DNA of 64,000 bases from Adiantum capillus-veneris (Eukaryota; Streptophyta; Polypodiopsida; Polypodiales; Pteridaceae): positions 156,649,293 to 156,713,292 of the forward strand of contig CM043958.1 of assembly GCA_014529385.2 (NCBI GenBank), in the 5' to 3' direction. The notes beneath the pieces are model-generated. The model did no database searches, had not been told where the DNA came from, and was given only the letters and a program-made list of their open reading frames with translations. Made by a program: the position numbers and the translations under genes. How positions within the stretch are numbered: the first letter of the stretch is position 1; each line of letters begins with the position of its first letter. This document shows, in pieces, positions 48,827 through 60,109 of the stretch.

Positions 48827-49061
48827 CAAGTGCGATGGAGACTGAGGCTGCAATCGCGAAGGAGGTGATCCGTCTCTACTGATAGATGTTGCTCGTCCCT
48901 CCACTAGATCTAGTTGATCGGATGAAAGAGACGCTAAGACTGCTGCTGTCTTAGCGTCTCTTTCATCCGATCAACTAGATCGAGTGGAGGGACGAGCACC
49001 ATCTATAAGCAGAGACGGATCACCTCCTTCGCGATTGCAACCTCAGTCTCCATCGCACTTG
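48827..49061. repeat. 235-bp foldback (near-perfect hairpin) inside A2
   Basis: Left arm 48,827-48,940 and right arm 48,948-49,061 are each 114 bp and are reverse complements with only five mismatches; the loop is TGCTGCT. The left arm begins CAAGTGCGATGGAGACTGAG and the right arm ends with its complement. It lies between tnp2 and tnpA and is absent from the same interval of element A. Transcription through it would give a long double-stranded RNA. Whether it is an inserted foldback element or an inverted duplication of captured sequence is unknown. Confidence 0.93.
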
Positions 49062-49200
49062 GAGACAGTGCTCGTCGGCATATCAGACTTTCACTACACA
49101 TCGAGGAGTTTCCCTGGTTGTGAGAACATACCTGGAGCATACACGTACGTGGAGTGGACACAATGACGATTAAACACAATTTAAATTTTTCAAGTATAGC
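49062..49200. other. A2-specific sequence beside the foldback
   Basis: About 140 bp adjoining the right arm has no counterpart in element A. A minus-strand reading runs from here into the right arm (SESLICRRALSPSAMETEVAIAKEV), so it could be part of a captured exon, but I recognise no family. Confidence 0.4.
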
Positions 49201-49259
49201 CACGTAAATACAATATATATTATAAAATGGACAAATACAATGTTTATGGCTTTAAGAGG

Positions 49260-52200
49260 TCTCTCTCTCATCCTCGCATAGCTCAGCATTAATCCCTATA
49301 TCTATATAGAGCTCTCCGTTTAAGCAGATGTCCTCCGTTTCATTTTGTAGATCCTCTGCATGCACCCCATAGAGAGTAGCAGCTTAATGCTCGTCTAGCA
49401 CCACCTTAGTGGCTTCTGACTGAGCATCTTCTCCAATCTCCTCCATTGATGCCGCTGTGATTGGCACATGGTAGCCCTCATACGTCCGTGCACTATGAGG
49501 GGCTATCTCTATGACGTACCACCAGTTTGATGCAGACTTTGTAGGATGAAATATCACCCGCCAGAGCCAAATAACTTACATGAGAGCTTCGAAGAACATA
49601 AATTCTAAAATTGGATGTTAGCTATTTACATGTTTACTTGCTCACAATGCTCGGGTAGTACAAAATTGTCTCTTAGGTCCGTCCATTTTTTAGTTGAATC
49701 CACCTCAAGGAAACCAAACTCTCCTCTGTGCACAGTAGCGTTGCGACCCTCTATGTTTATCTTGAACCATTGCACGTCGAACAAGTCGACAAACAATCCT
49801 CTATAATCGGTCCTCAAAATCTCTTGTAGCGTGCCGAAGTAAGTGAGTTCCGCCACCACAGGATCTGCATCAGAGGACCGTCTTCGACTAGACTGTTCAA
49901 ATTTTGCCATGATTCCATAATCTTGAGTAAAACGCTTTTTGTCGATCCGTTCCACCCTAAAATGTCGACCTTTACACCATGTTGCTGTGTATGACTTATA
50001 CTACAACCAACAAAGATTATGAGTGGCCGTTCAAACATCTAAAAAGTCACTAGTCATACATTGCAAACTTACCTTGGTCGCGCAACCCCGAGAGTACTCC
50101 CACTCCTCCTCAGTCACTTCTTCACCGCACTATTGTGCGCTTTTCAATTGGTTGTGCAACCATCTTAAGCTCATGAATGTTGATAGGCTCTCTAGACCGG
50201 CCGGATAATGCATCGGTGGTCGTCTTTCCCGTCTCCACTTGATCCGTGCCCTTTGTCGCTCTTGCTTGATCCGTGTCCTTTGTCGCTCTTGCTTTGCATC
50301 CTCGTATTGTGAAATCCACTTTTGCATCACTAGATTGTGAAGCATGAAAAATCGATTGATTTTAGCCTCTAGATCTTCCGTCATCTTCTTCTCAACACTG
50401 ATATTGCACATGACAATCCCAGATATGCGCTCATCATCTATGGTTCGCCATAGCGTGTCCCAAGCTTTATCAAATCCGTCTAGCCACTCTCCAATGTAAA
50501 CTAGGGGCTCTGATACCAGCCAACCTTCTCCCATGCTATCCTCCGGACGTGCCTTTTGACGCACATACCCTTAAGTGTTTTCATGAAACGTTCTAAAAAG
50601 AATATACATCTGGAATGTATTGTGCCAGCTATTTCCACGTCATCAACTTTGTGAAGAAGAAGTGCACCATAATGGCTAGCATGGTAGTAGGAAAGTGTTT
50701 CTCAAATATGCACACAACCTCTGCAGCGTTTAGTTTGGCGAATGGTATGGAGTCTACATTGATCTCCTTTTGTGAGACCCATTGCACCAACTTTGCAAGT
50801 TTGTAGATTGTGTTACGGATGTTAGGAGACAAACATCCCTCAATGGACACCAGTAAAATAAACTGCAAAACACGTCTAGCAATGTATTAAATTTTACACA
50901 CGAATTTGTTACACAATTCCCACTATGATATGTTCCACTTCAAACATAAGTGACACATTTTATGCCAGTCGACTTCAAACCGATAAGCTTTCCTTCTTTA
51001 GTGAAACACGTTCGAAGCAAGTGCATTACGCCAGTGGGGGTCCGCACAAATCGAATGGTCTCTTTTACTTTGCGTTCTTGGGCTCTTGTCAAAATCCATG
51101 GCGCTTTAGAAAGTTTTATTGATCCATCGGATCATGTCTACGGCCATTATTTCTCCATATGATCCACATTTCTAAGGTCAACCCTAGCTCCCAAAGTATC
51201 TTTCTTGCCGGTCAGATGGTACCATAGCAGATTACCCACATTCTTGAATGTGCATTGGATCGAGCAAGTGATTGATCATGAGTCGGGGCCAATATGGTAA
51301 CTCGTACCATAGAGAGAGTCTCTTCATCCCTGGGGGCAAACCGTCATCACACATCTCCTTCTGCTCTACCATGCTTGTGCAGACATCTTCGATGGCTCTC
51401 TTCCCAAAAAGGCATCGCGTAACACATGATTCTCTGGAAGATACGCTTGATGACCTCCGTAGGTTTGCTTCTTCAATGAGGGCACCCAACGTGCATTAAG
51501 TCTAGGTCCACATGTGATACATGCTCTGTATCTGCTTGTTTGAAGCCCTGCATGTATACACATGACAATAGATAAGCTTGAGAAAAACCAAGATTTACAA
51601 TGTTTGAGTTTGAGTGTAAATCACCTGAGCATTCTGTTAGTCCGAGATAGTCATGCATGGTACACATTAGAATGCCTCTGATCAAAGCATTCCGTCGACT
51701 TGTGTGTCGGCTCATATCCACCACTTCTATGCCAATCCACAATTGTTGTAGCTCTTCCAATAGTGAACCAAGATACACATCCATATTCTTCACTTTATAC
51801 CGCCCCGGCACAATCAAGCTTAGCCACAGGTTCCCCTTCTTGGTAGTCAACCACGGGGGAATGTTGTAGTTGACGATGAAAACGGGCTATACACTGTAAG
51901 ATGTTGATCTCTGACCAAATGGATTTACGCCATCCATAGCCAGGCCTAGGCGCAAATTTCGAGCTTCCCTGGCAAAATCCGGCCATGTTTCGTCTATATG
52001 TTTCCAGGGTGTGCAATCTACAGGAATCTGTAGCACACCATTCGAAGATTTATTCTCCTCATGGCATGATGCTAGGGCGGCCATAGACTTACATTCAAAG
52101 AAATGCTTGATGCGAGGAAGCTGAGGAAAATGTCGCAAAACCTTTTGTGGAATTTCTGCTCCATGGAGATCTACTCAATATCTCTCGGAATCACATTTCG

Positions 52201-52996
52201 GGCACTTCTCCATGTCTATGTGTTCCCCTATGAAAAGAATGCAGTCGTTAGGATAAGCGTGAATCGAATTGTAGTCCATCCCCAAGTTTTGCAAGATCTT
52301 TCTTGCTTCCTCTCTGGAATGTGGCATCACATTATCAGATGGCAGTATGTGCTCTTTGAGCAATCTACACAACAAACAAAATGCGGTACACTTTTGTAAG
52401 TAATCTATCAGATCATTATACATCTAGAGTTTTTTATTAAAGTAAACACATTGTAATAGATCACCTGAAAAGTGTTGTGACGCTAGTGTCACTCCATCCA
52501 AACTTTGCCTGCATGTTGAGAGAACCAAGAGCGCCTTCAATCTAAACACACGTGCTCCATCATACAATGGCGTATCGGCTTCACTTTTCATATCATCATA
52601 GATAAGCCTTTCTGAATCCATGATCATCTCGATCATTTCATCGATCTTGGGCTCAAACATTGCCTCGTTGGGAATGTAGTTTGCATGATCATCCTCCAAG
52701 ATGTCATAGGCTACATCTTGTGGCCTCACGTATGCTGCTTGACCAAAGCGCCTACGAATACGTCTATTGGGTTGCAAGATTGCTGCCAGTTGGCTAGCGT
52801 CAGAGTTCGACGAGTTATAGTTGGCAACAACTCGATCTATAATAGATGGATTAAACCTCCCAAATTCGCGAATGTGCTGCAAAGAATCGTGTCTTGCCGG
52901 TCGCACATCATGCTTGCATTGATTACAAGGACATAAGATCCTTGTTGAGAGATAGGTGTTTCGGTTGGATGGCCCCACATCCTCGTCACTACTCAT
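49260..52996 (-). pseudogene. CACTA transposase tnp2 (TnpD-type) of A2
   Basis: The gene starts MSSDEDVGPSNRNTY at 52,996, with LCPCNQCKHDVRP near residue 22. It keeps the catalytic core missing in A: KNMDVYLGSLLEELQQLW (near 51.78 kb), MCTMHDYLGLTECSG, and LPYWPRLMINHLLDPMHIQ (near 51.27 kb), the block that normally holds tnp2 core residues. DUF4218-like (VHSRWMFFLERF-type, near 50.6 kb) and DUF4216-like (AELTYFGTLQEI, 49.8 kb) regions follow. Lesions: a 1-bp deletion near 52,510, a TGA at 52,175-52,177 where A has CGA, frameshifts near 51,489 and 51,230, and a 27-bp in-frame duplication (KQERQRTRI/KQERQRARI, near 50,250). Confidence 0.9.
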
Positions 52997-53059
52997 AATG
53001 AAGGTAAAAACCTTATAACCTGGACATAAATTTAATCTTCTATTGGCATTCTCCGTCTT

Positions 53060-53125
<66 letters not shown>
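53060..53125. repeat. (CT)n microsatellite upstream of A2 tnp2
   Basis: A long CT tract, the counterpart of the GA tract at 27,230-27,279 in element A. Confidence 0.95.
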
Positions 53126-53128
<3 letters not shown>

Positions 53129-53689
53129 TTCACAGTGTAACTACCTCACATTCTCTAGTCATGTCCAGTCCCCGCACACCTCGGTCTAGAGGTGCATGGA
53201 GATCAGAACCACCGGGTTATAATCTCGTCTTTATTGGTCAATGCCTATATTTGTGGGTACGAGAAATCTACACGCCCACGTCTACATGATAGTGCATGTA
53301 GTGGACAAAACCCCTTTGCCTCTTCTCTAACTGTAGCAATTCACAACATCTTAACATCTCTTCATAGCATATCTTCATTTGAGGGATTACTTAGCACAGT
53401 ACATGTTGGCCTCCAATCTAAGTATCATGCCATTGAAAGCTTTCCAACTTAAGGTCGCATCCGTAGAGAGGAAGAGAGGGATCACCGTTCGCCTAACTCT
53501 AAATTTTTGACCATAATTTTGAAGGTAGACTTTAATATAAAAACTAAATCCAAAGTTTAATCTTAAATTGAACATGTGGTGATTTGCGGCTAATTGAATA
53601 TGGTTAGTGTGTGAGTTAATAGGTGACAGATTTTGATGGGAATATACATCTTTGGACAAAGCGCGCTTTCATTGACATGCACTAAAATA

Positions 53690-54080
53690 TAACATAAATC
53701 TAATCTAATTTTAAATTGAACATAAATCTAGATCTAATCTAATTTTAAACTCAAAATAAACATAAATCTAACCTAAACCTAAATGTAATCTAATTTTAAT
53801 CTAGTTAATTTTAAATCTTGCCTTAATCTTAAATTTAAATCTAATCTAATCTTAAACTCAACATAAACCTAAATCTAATCCAACCTTAAATCCTAAATCT
53901 AAATGTAATCTAACTTAAATCTAATATAGCTAGTTAATCTTAAATCTTGCCATAATTTTACATCTAACTTAATCTTAATCTAACGAAAATCTAAATCTAG
54001 TATAATCTTATACTCAACATAAACATAAATCTAAATGTAATCTAACATAATCTTAAATCTAATTTAAATGTTAACCTAAT
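53690..54080. repeat. AATCTA-rich leader of A2
   Basis: AT-rich sequence made of variants of AAATCTAATCTAATCTTAA and CATAAACCTAAATCTAA. The same region recurs at 57,395-57,870 with an internal 75-bp duplication (57,525 and 57,600). It corresponds to the TTAGATTTAGG-rich leader of element A. It is not telomeric: no TTTAGGG runs occur. Confidence 0.8.
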
Positions 54081-54186
54081 CTCTTTGTTTTCTCCCCTTA
54101 CCTCTCTCTTTTGTCTTCTCCCCCTCTCTCTCTCTTTGGTTTTTTATTCTCACTCTCTTTCTCCCTCTCTCTCTTTCTCTTTGTTT

Positions 54187-54233
<47 letters not shown>

Positions 54234-54303
54234 TCTTTCAATGTGTATGTGTATGCATTCTTTGTTTATGCATGTGTGTGTATGTGTTTTTGTTTATTCA
54301 TGT

Positions 54304-54348
<45 letters not shown>

Positions 54349-54358
54349 CAAGACACAT

Positions 54359-54389
<31 letters not shown>

Positions 54390-54532
54390 AAGAGGGGAAG
54401 TGAACATGAGAGAGAGGAGAGGGAAGGAGCATACCTGGCTCTCCTTGTGTGTGTGTGTCGGGGGGGAGGGGGGAAGAGAGAGAGAGAGAGAGAGGGAGGG
54501 AGAGCGCGGGTTACCTCTTTCGCTTGAGCGCC

Positions 54533-54560
54533 AAAAAATCAGATCTGAGATCTGAGTTTC
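54533..54560. repeat. conserved palindrome in the A2 terminus
   Basis: AAAAAATCAGATCT / AGATCTGAGTTTCT is the counterpart of 25,338-25,366, with a few changes. Confidence 0.85.
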
Positions 54561-54712
54561 TAGCGCTCTCGGTTTATTTTTTACCCCTCTCGACGTCGCT
54601 ATGAGCGTTTCTATGGGTATCGCTATGCAACAAATAGAATAGTGACGCCCTGAATTTTCACTTTTGAACATCGCATTGCAAGCATCGCTAATGTGAAGTA
54701 CCTCTTGTGGTG

Positions 54713-55600
54713 ATGCCTCCCTCCCCCCCCCCTCTCGCTCTCTCTCTCTCTCTTTCTATCTCCCTCTACCTCTCTTTATCTCTCCCTATTTCTATCTCCC
54801 TCTACCTCTCCCTATTTCTATCTCTTTCTCCCTCTCTTTATCTCTATCTCTTCCTCTCTCTATTTTTCTCCCCCCCCCTCTCTCTCTCTCTCTCTCTCAA
54901 GTTCTTTTTTTTAGGTCTTTTGATTACTTTTTTTTGGGCCTTCTTTCTTTTTTTTTCTTTTTTTAAAACTTGCACATCTTGTTAAAATGGACATTTTTTA
55001 CTTTAATAATACTAACTTAACATTAAACATACAAAAGAAAAAACATTTTATTTCTTTTCTCTATTTACTTTAACACTAACTTAACATTAACTATTAAAAC
55101 GAGACTAATATATTTTTCTCCCTCTCTTTTCTTCTCTCTCATTTTACTCTTTTCTTAATCACACACCAAACAAAGGAAACACCTACAAGGTAATCACACG
55201 CTCACAACAGCAATCAAAATGAGGGCAATTAAGAACTGCAAAGTGAGCGCAAGGAAGCAAACACTAACTACAAATATGCAAGAGGTATGAGAGTTTAAGA
55301 CAATAATGTGTGTGTGTGTGTGTATATTGGGTGTGTGTGTATAGAATCTTACCTCTTGTGTTATCTCCACTGTTGGATCTTCTTATCGTCCTCTTGTGTA
55401 GAGCCTTCACACAATCGATTCTTCTTGCGATCCACCCCTTCCTCTCACGGTCCACCCATAGCTCTCCAATGGTAAATGATGTAGCGCTCCACCAAAGAGT
55501 GGTTGTGTGTATGTGTGAGAGAGAGAGGAGGGAGAGAGGGGGGGGGGGGGGGGGGGGGAGAGGAGTAGAGCTTAAGAGGGAGAGATGGAGAGGAAGGGGA
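54713..55600. other. pyrimidine tract and non-coding leader of family B (unit 1)
   Basis: Contains the continuing pyrimidine tract (to 54,897), AT-rich sequence, a GT tract (about 55,307-55,325) and a G20 run (about 55,538-55,558). The same order recurs at 58,634-59,640. No supported gene; frames here cross low-complexity sequence. Confidence 0.6.
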
Positions 55601-56071
55601 AGCAGGTGCAATGGCGAAAACATTTGAGGTGCAAGGTATGCCCAAAAAACCTGGCATGCCTTGCTCTGTTTCTTTTTTATCAACGCTAGTTATTACCGCG
55701 AGAATTACTACGGATATTATTGCTGATATTATAGCACACTGGAAAATCCAACATTCAAAAAAGTATCCGATGTTGCAAACTTTTGCAACCCCTCTCTAAT
55801 TTACCACCCCCTCTAGTACCTTTTTATAATATTTTTTGGCTTCTCTTTCTTTTCTTACTCATTGCATATTTAAAATTATATTTTCAGTACTATTTTTAAC
55901 TTTTTTAAGCTGTGCTCTCTTTTCTTGCTTATTGTACTTTATTTAAATATTGCTTTAGTCATTTCTCTCATTTTTCCTATTGAAAATCTAGCTGATACCT
56001 AATGTACTAATTGTTCATTTTTTAGAGCACATGTGATCTTTTAAAGATTTTTGAATTAACCTGCCTCTCTT

Positions 56072-56524
56072 TCACGCGTGTATAGTAGGATTGGGATGAT
56101 CATGATCTCTCGAATAGCCTCGAGCACGATCGATGGTTGAAGGACAAACTACCTTGTCCTTACGCTGAGTGCAAAAGAGAAATCCGTTGCTTGAGGCGCA
56201 TTTCCTTGAAGTATGTGGAGAATGAAGGTCTTTGATCTCGCGAGAAAGCGCTCGAGTAGATGGTAGTGCAACCCCTCCATCGCTTGAGGATGCCCTCCAT
56301 TGGTCTATGTTTGGTGGTGGTAGGGAGTCACACAAGGTTGAAAGACAACGGCAAGAACTATTGAGGGAAATCATGGCAAGAGGTGATTGTGGCACTAGCT
56401 GCACTTTGACAACGCCTCCACACACGTCTCAAGGGAACTTTGAATTTGAGGACGAGCACACGTTTGACATGGTGGATGAGTTGCTAGCACATGAATCCAA
56501 CATGTGCAAGGAGGATTGTAGACC
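56072..56524 (+). pseudogene. family B tnp2 5' fragment, duplicated copy
   Basis: This is the first unit's copy of the start of the family B transposase gene. It includes a CPYAECKREIRCLRRIS reading (the first copy of the Cys/His block, with Tyr where unit 2 has Cys), then SLEDALHWSMFGGGRESHK and FDMVDELLAHESNM. It ends abruptly at the duplication border, where the open frame runs 55 bases more into antisense A2 tnp2 sequence (to 56,579). The fusion frame has no ATG. Confidence 0.75.
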
Positions 56525-57871
56525 TGTTGGCCAACGTCAGAGTTCGACGAGTTATAGTTGGCAACAACTCGATCTATAATAGATGGATCAAAATCGCCAA
56601 ATTCGAGAACGCGCTACAAAGAAATGCGTCTTGTCCTGCGCACATCATGCTTGCATTGATTACAAGGACATAAGATCCTTGTTGAGAGATAGATGTTTCG
56701 GTTGGACGGCCCCACATCCTCATCACTACTCATAATGAAGGTAAAAACCTTATAACCTAGACATAAATTTAATCTTCTATTGGCATCCTCCATCTTATCT
56801 CTCTCTCTCTATCTATCTCTCTCTCTTTGTTCACACTGTAACTACCTCACATTCTCTAGTCATGTCCAATCTCCGCACACCTCGGTCTAGAGGTGCATGG
56901 AGATCAGAACCACCGGGTTATAACCTCGTCTTTATTGTTCAATGCCTATATTTGTGGGTACGAGAAATCTACACGCCCACGTCTACATGATAGTGCATGT
57001 AGTGGACAAAACCCCTTTGCCTCTTCTCTAACTGTAGCAATTCACAACATCTCAACATCTCTTCATAGCAGATCTTCATTTGAGGGATTACTTAGCACAG
57101 TACATGTTGGCCTCCAATCTGAGTATCATGCCATTGAAAGCTTTCCAACTTAAGGTCGCATCCGTAGAGAGGAAGAGAGGGATCACCATTCGCCTAACTC
57201 TAAATTTTTTATCGTAATCCCAAAGGTAAACTTTAATATAAAAACTAAATCCAAAGTCTAATCTTAAATCTAACCTAATTGAACATGTGGTGATTTGTGG
57301 CTAATTGAATATGGTTAGTGTGTGAGTTAATAGGTGACAGATTCTGATGGGAATATATATCTTTGGGCAAAGCGCGCCTTCATTGACATGCACTAAAATC
57401 TAACATAAATCTAATCTAATCTTAAATTGAATATAAATCTAGATCTAATCTAATCTAAACTCAAAATAAACATATATATAATCTAATCTTAAATCTAACG
57501 TAAACCTAAATGTAATCTAATTTAAATCTAAATTTAATCTTAAATCCTGTCTTAATCTTAAATTTAAATCTAATCTAACCTAAACCTAAATGTAATCTAA
57601 TTTAAATCTAAATTTAATCTTAAATCCTGTCTTAATCTTAAATTTAAATCTAATCTAATCTTAAACTCAACATAAACCTAAATCTAATCCAATCCTAAAT
57701 CCTAAACCTAAATGTAATCTAACAAATCTAATATAGCTAGCTAATTTTAAATCCTGCCCTAATTTTAAATCTAACATAATCTTAATCTAGCGTAAACCTA
57801 AATATAACATAATCTTAAACTCAACATAAACATAAATCTAAATGTAATCTAACATAAGCTTAAATATAAAC

Positions 57872-57908
<37 letters not shown>

Positions 57909-57996
57909 TTTCTCCCTTTACCTCTCTCTTTTGTCTTCTCCCCCCCTCTCTCTCTCTTTGGTTTTTTATTCTCTCTCTTTCTCTTTCTCTTTGTTT

Positions 57997-58055
<59 letters not shown>

Positions 58056-58126
58056 TCTCTCAATGTGTGTGTGTATGCATTCTTTGTTTATGCATGTGTA
58101 TGTGTATGTGTTTTTGTTTATGCGTG

Positions 58127-58159
<33 letters not shown>

Positions 58160-58206
58160 AAAGACACAATGTGTGTGTGTGTCTCTCTCTTTCTTTCAAA
58201 GACACA

Positions 58207-58260
<54 letters not shown>

Positions 58261-58342
58261 GGGAGAGACAGAGAAAGAGGGGAAGGGAACATGAGAAAGA
58301 GGAGAGGGAAGGACCATACTTGGCTCTCCTTCCTCTCCTCGT

Positions 58343-58373
<31 letters not shown>

Positions 58374-58633
58374 GGGGGGAGAAAGAGAGAGAGAGAGAGA
58401 GAGGGAGGAAGGGCGCAGGTTACCTCTTTTGCTTGAGCACCAAAAACTCAGATATGAGATCTGAGTTTTTGGCGCTCTCACTTTATTTTTTACCCCTCTC
58501 GACGTCGCTATGAGCGTTGCTATGGGTGTCGCTATACAACAAATAGAATAGTGACGCCCATAGCGACGCCGTGAATTTTCATTTTTGAGCGTCGCACTAC
58601 AAGCGTCGCTAATGTGAAGTACCTCTTGTAGTG
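56525..58633 (-). mobile_element. truncated 5' terminus of a family A CACTA element
   Basis: This is the part of the tandem duplication that copies the A2 5' end: antisense start of tnp2 (ATG complement near 56,730), leader, palindrome (58,442-58,470), subterminal CGTCGCTAT motifs and the intact terminus CCTCTTGTAGTG at 58,622-58,633. It has only one end and cannot transpose alone. Its terminus matches the perfect inverted repeat, whereas the A2 terminus has one change. Confidence 0.9.
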
Positions 58634-58644
58634 AGGCCTCCCCC

Positions 58645-58676
<32 letters not shown>

Positions 58677-58842
58677 TTCTATCTCCCTCTACCTCTCTTT
58701 ATCTCTCCCTCTACCTCTCCCTATTTCTATCTCTTTCTCCCTCTCTTTATCTCTATCTCTACCTCTCTCTGTTTCTCCCTCCCTCTCTCCCTCTCCCTCT
58801 TTATCTCTATCTCTACCTCTCTCTGTTTCTCCCTCCCTCCCT

Positions 58843-58885
<43 letters not shown>

Positions 58886-59490
58886 TTTTTTAGGTCTTTT
58901 GTTTAATTTTTTTGGCCTTTCTTTCTTTAAAAAAAAAAACTTGCACATCTTTTTAAATAGGACCTTTTTTACTCTAATAATACTAACTTAACATTAAACA
59001 TACAAAAGAAAAAACATTTTATTTCTTTTCTCTATCTACTTTAACACTAACTTAACATTAACTATTAAAACTACACTAATATATTTTTCTCCCTCTCTTT
59101 TCTTCTTTCTCATTTTACTCTTTTCTTAATCACACACCAAACAAAGCAAACACCTACAACGTAATCACAAGCTCACAACAGCAATCAAAATGAGGGCAAC
59201 CAAGAACTCCAAAGTGAGCGCAAGGAAGCAAACACTAACTACAAATATGCAAGAGGTATGAGAGTTTAAGACAATAATGTGTGTGTGTGTGTATGTGTGT
59301 TGGGTGTGTGTGTGTTGGGTGTGTGTGTATAGAATCTTACCTCTTGTGTTATTTTCACTATTGGATCTTCTGACCGTCCTCTTGTGTAGAGCCTTCGCGT
59401 GATCGATTCTTCTTGCGATCCACCCCTTCCACTCACGGTCCACCCTTAGCTCTCCAACGGTAAATATTGTAGCGCTCCACCAAAGAGTGG

Positions 59491-59581
<91 letters not shown>

Positions 59582-59640
59582 AGGGAGGGAAGTAGAGCTT
59601 AAGACGGAGAGATGGAGAGGAAGGGGAAGCAGGTGCAATG
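58634..59640. other. pyrimidine tract and leader of family B (unit 2)
   Basis: Second copy of 54,713-55,615. It contains the compound tract (GT)n(GA)n at 59,490-59,573, whose unit 1 counterpart is much shorter. No supported gene. Confidence 0.6.
59490..59573. repeat. compound microsatellite (GT)n(GA)n
   Basis: About 40 bp GT then about 44 bp GA; on the minus strand this is (TC)n(AC)n, the same polarity as the other compound tracts. Confidence 0.95.
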
Positions 59641-60109
59641 GCGAAAACGTTTGAAGTGCAAGGTATGCCCAAAAAACGTGGCATGCCTTGCTCTGTTTCT
59701 TTGTTATCACCACTAGTTATTACCGTGAGAATTACTACGAATATTATCGCTGATATTATAGCACACGGGAAAATCCATCATTCAAAAAAGTATCCGATGT
59801 TGCAAACTTTTGCAACCCCTCTCTAATTTACCACCCCCTCTAGTAGCTTTTTATAATATTTTTGGGCTTCTCTTTCTTTTCTTACTCATTGCATATTTAA
59901 AATTATATTTTCAGTACTATTTTTAACTTTTTAAAGCTTTGCTCTCTTTTCTTAATTATTGTACTTTATTTAAATATTGCTTTAGTCATTTCTCTCATTT
60001 TTCCTATTGAAAATCTAGCTAGTACCTAATCTACTAATTGTTCATTTTTTAGACAACATGTGATATTTTATAGATTTTTGAATTAACCTGCCTCTCTTTC
60101 ACGCGTGTG

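Larger units (their letters stand above)
46671..54712 (-). mobile_element. CACTA transposon A2, second copy of family A
   Basis: This 8042-bp element is in minus orientation. It is bounded by CACTACAAGAGG at 46,671 and CCTCTTGTGGTG at 54,701-54,712 (one mismatch as inverted repeat). It has the same order as element A: tnp2 (52,996 to about 49,260), then tnpA (48,635 to about 47,292). It retains the tnp2 core that A lost but has its own stops and frameshifts. It carries a foldback insertion at 48.8-49.1 kb absent from A. The bases outside the ends (CAC left, ATG right) do not match, so no target duplication is visible; mutation or rearrangement of a flank is likely. Confidence 0.92.
52792..56524. 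repeat. tandem segmental duplication, unit 1 (3.7 kb)
   Basis: This unit contains part of the A2 tnp2 first exon, the A2 leader and terminus (to 54,712), the rest of the pyrimidine tract, and the start of the family B tnp2 gene. It is repeated immediately after as 56,525-60,550. The left edge begins near GTTGGCTAGCGTCAGAG and the right edge ends GATTGTAGACC. Confidence 0.92.

Noticed and set aside
53690-54080. Possible interstitial telomere repeats
   Set aside because: The AT-rich hexamer-like sequence is AATCTA/TTTAGATT in variants. Runs of the plant telomere unit TTTAGGG are absent, and the block is shared as part of the transposon leader.
54713-54715. Target-site duplication for A2
   Set aside because: The triplets outside the ends (CAC left, ATG right) do not match, so I do not claim one, although the termini themselves are clear.
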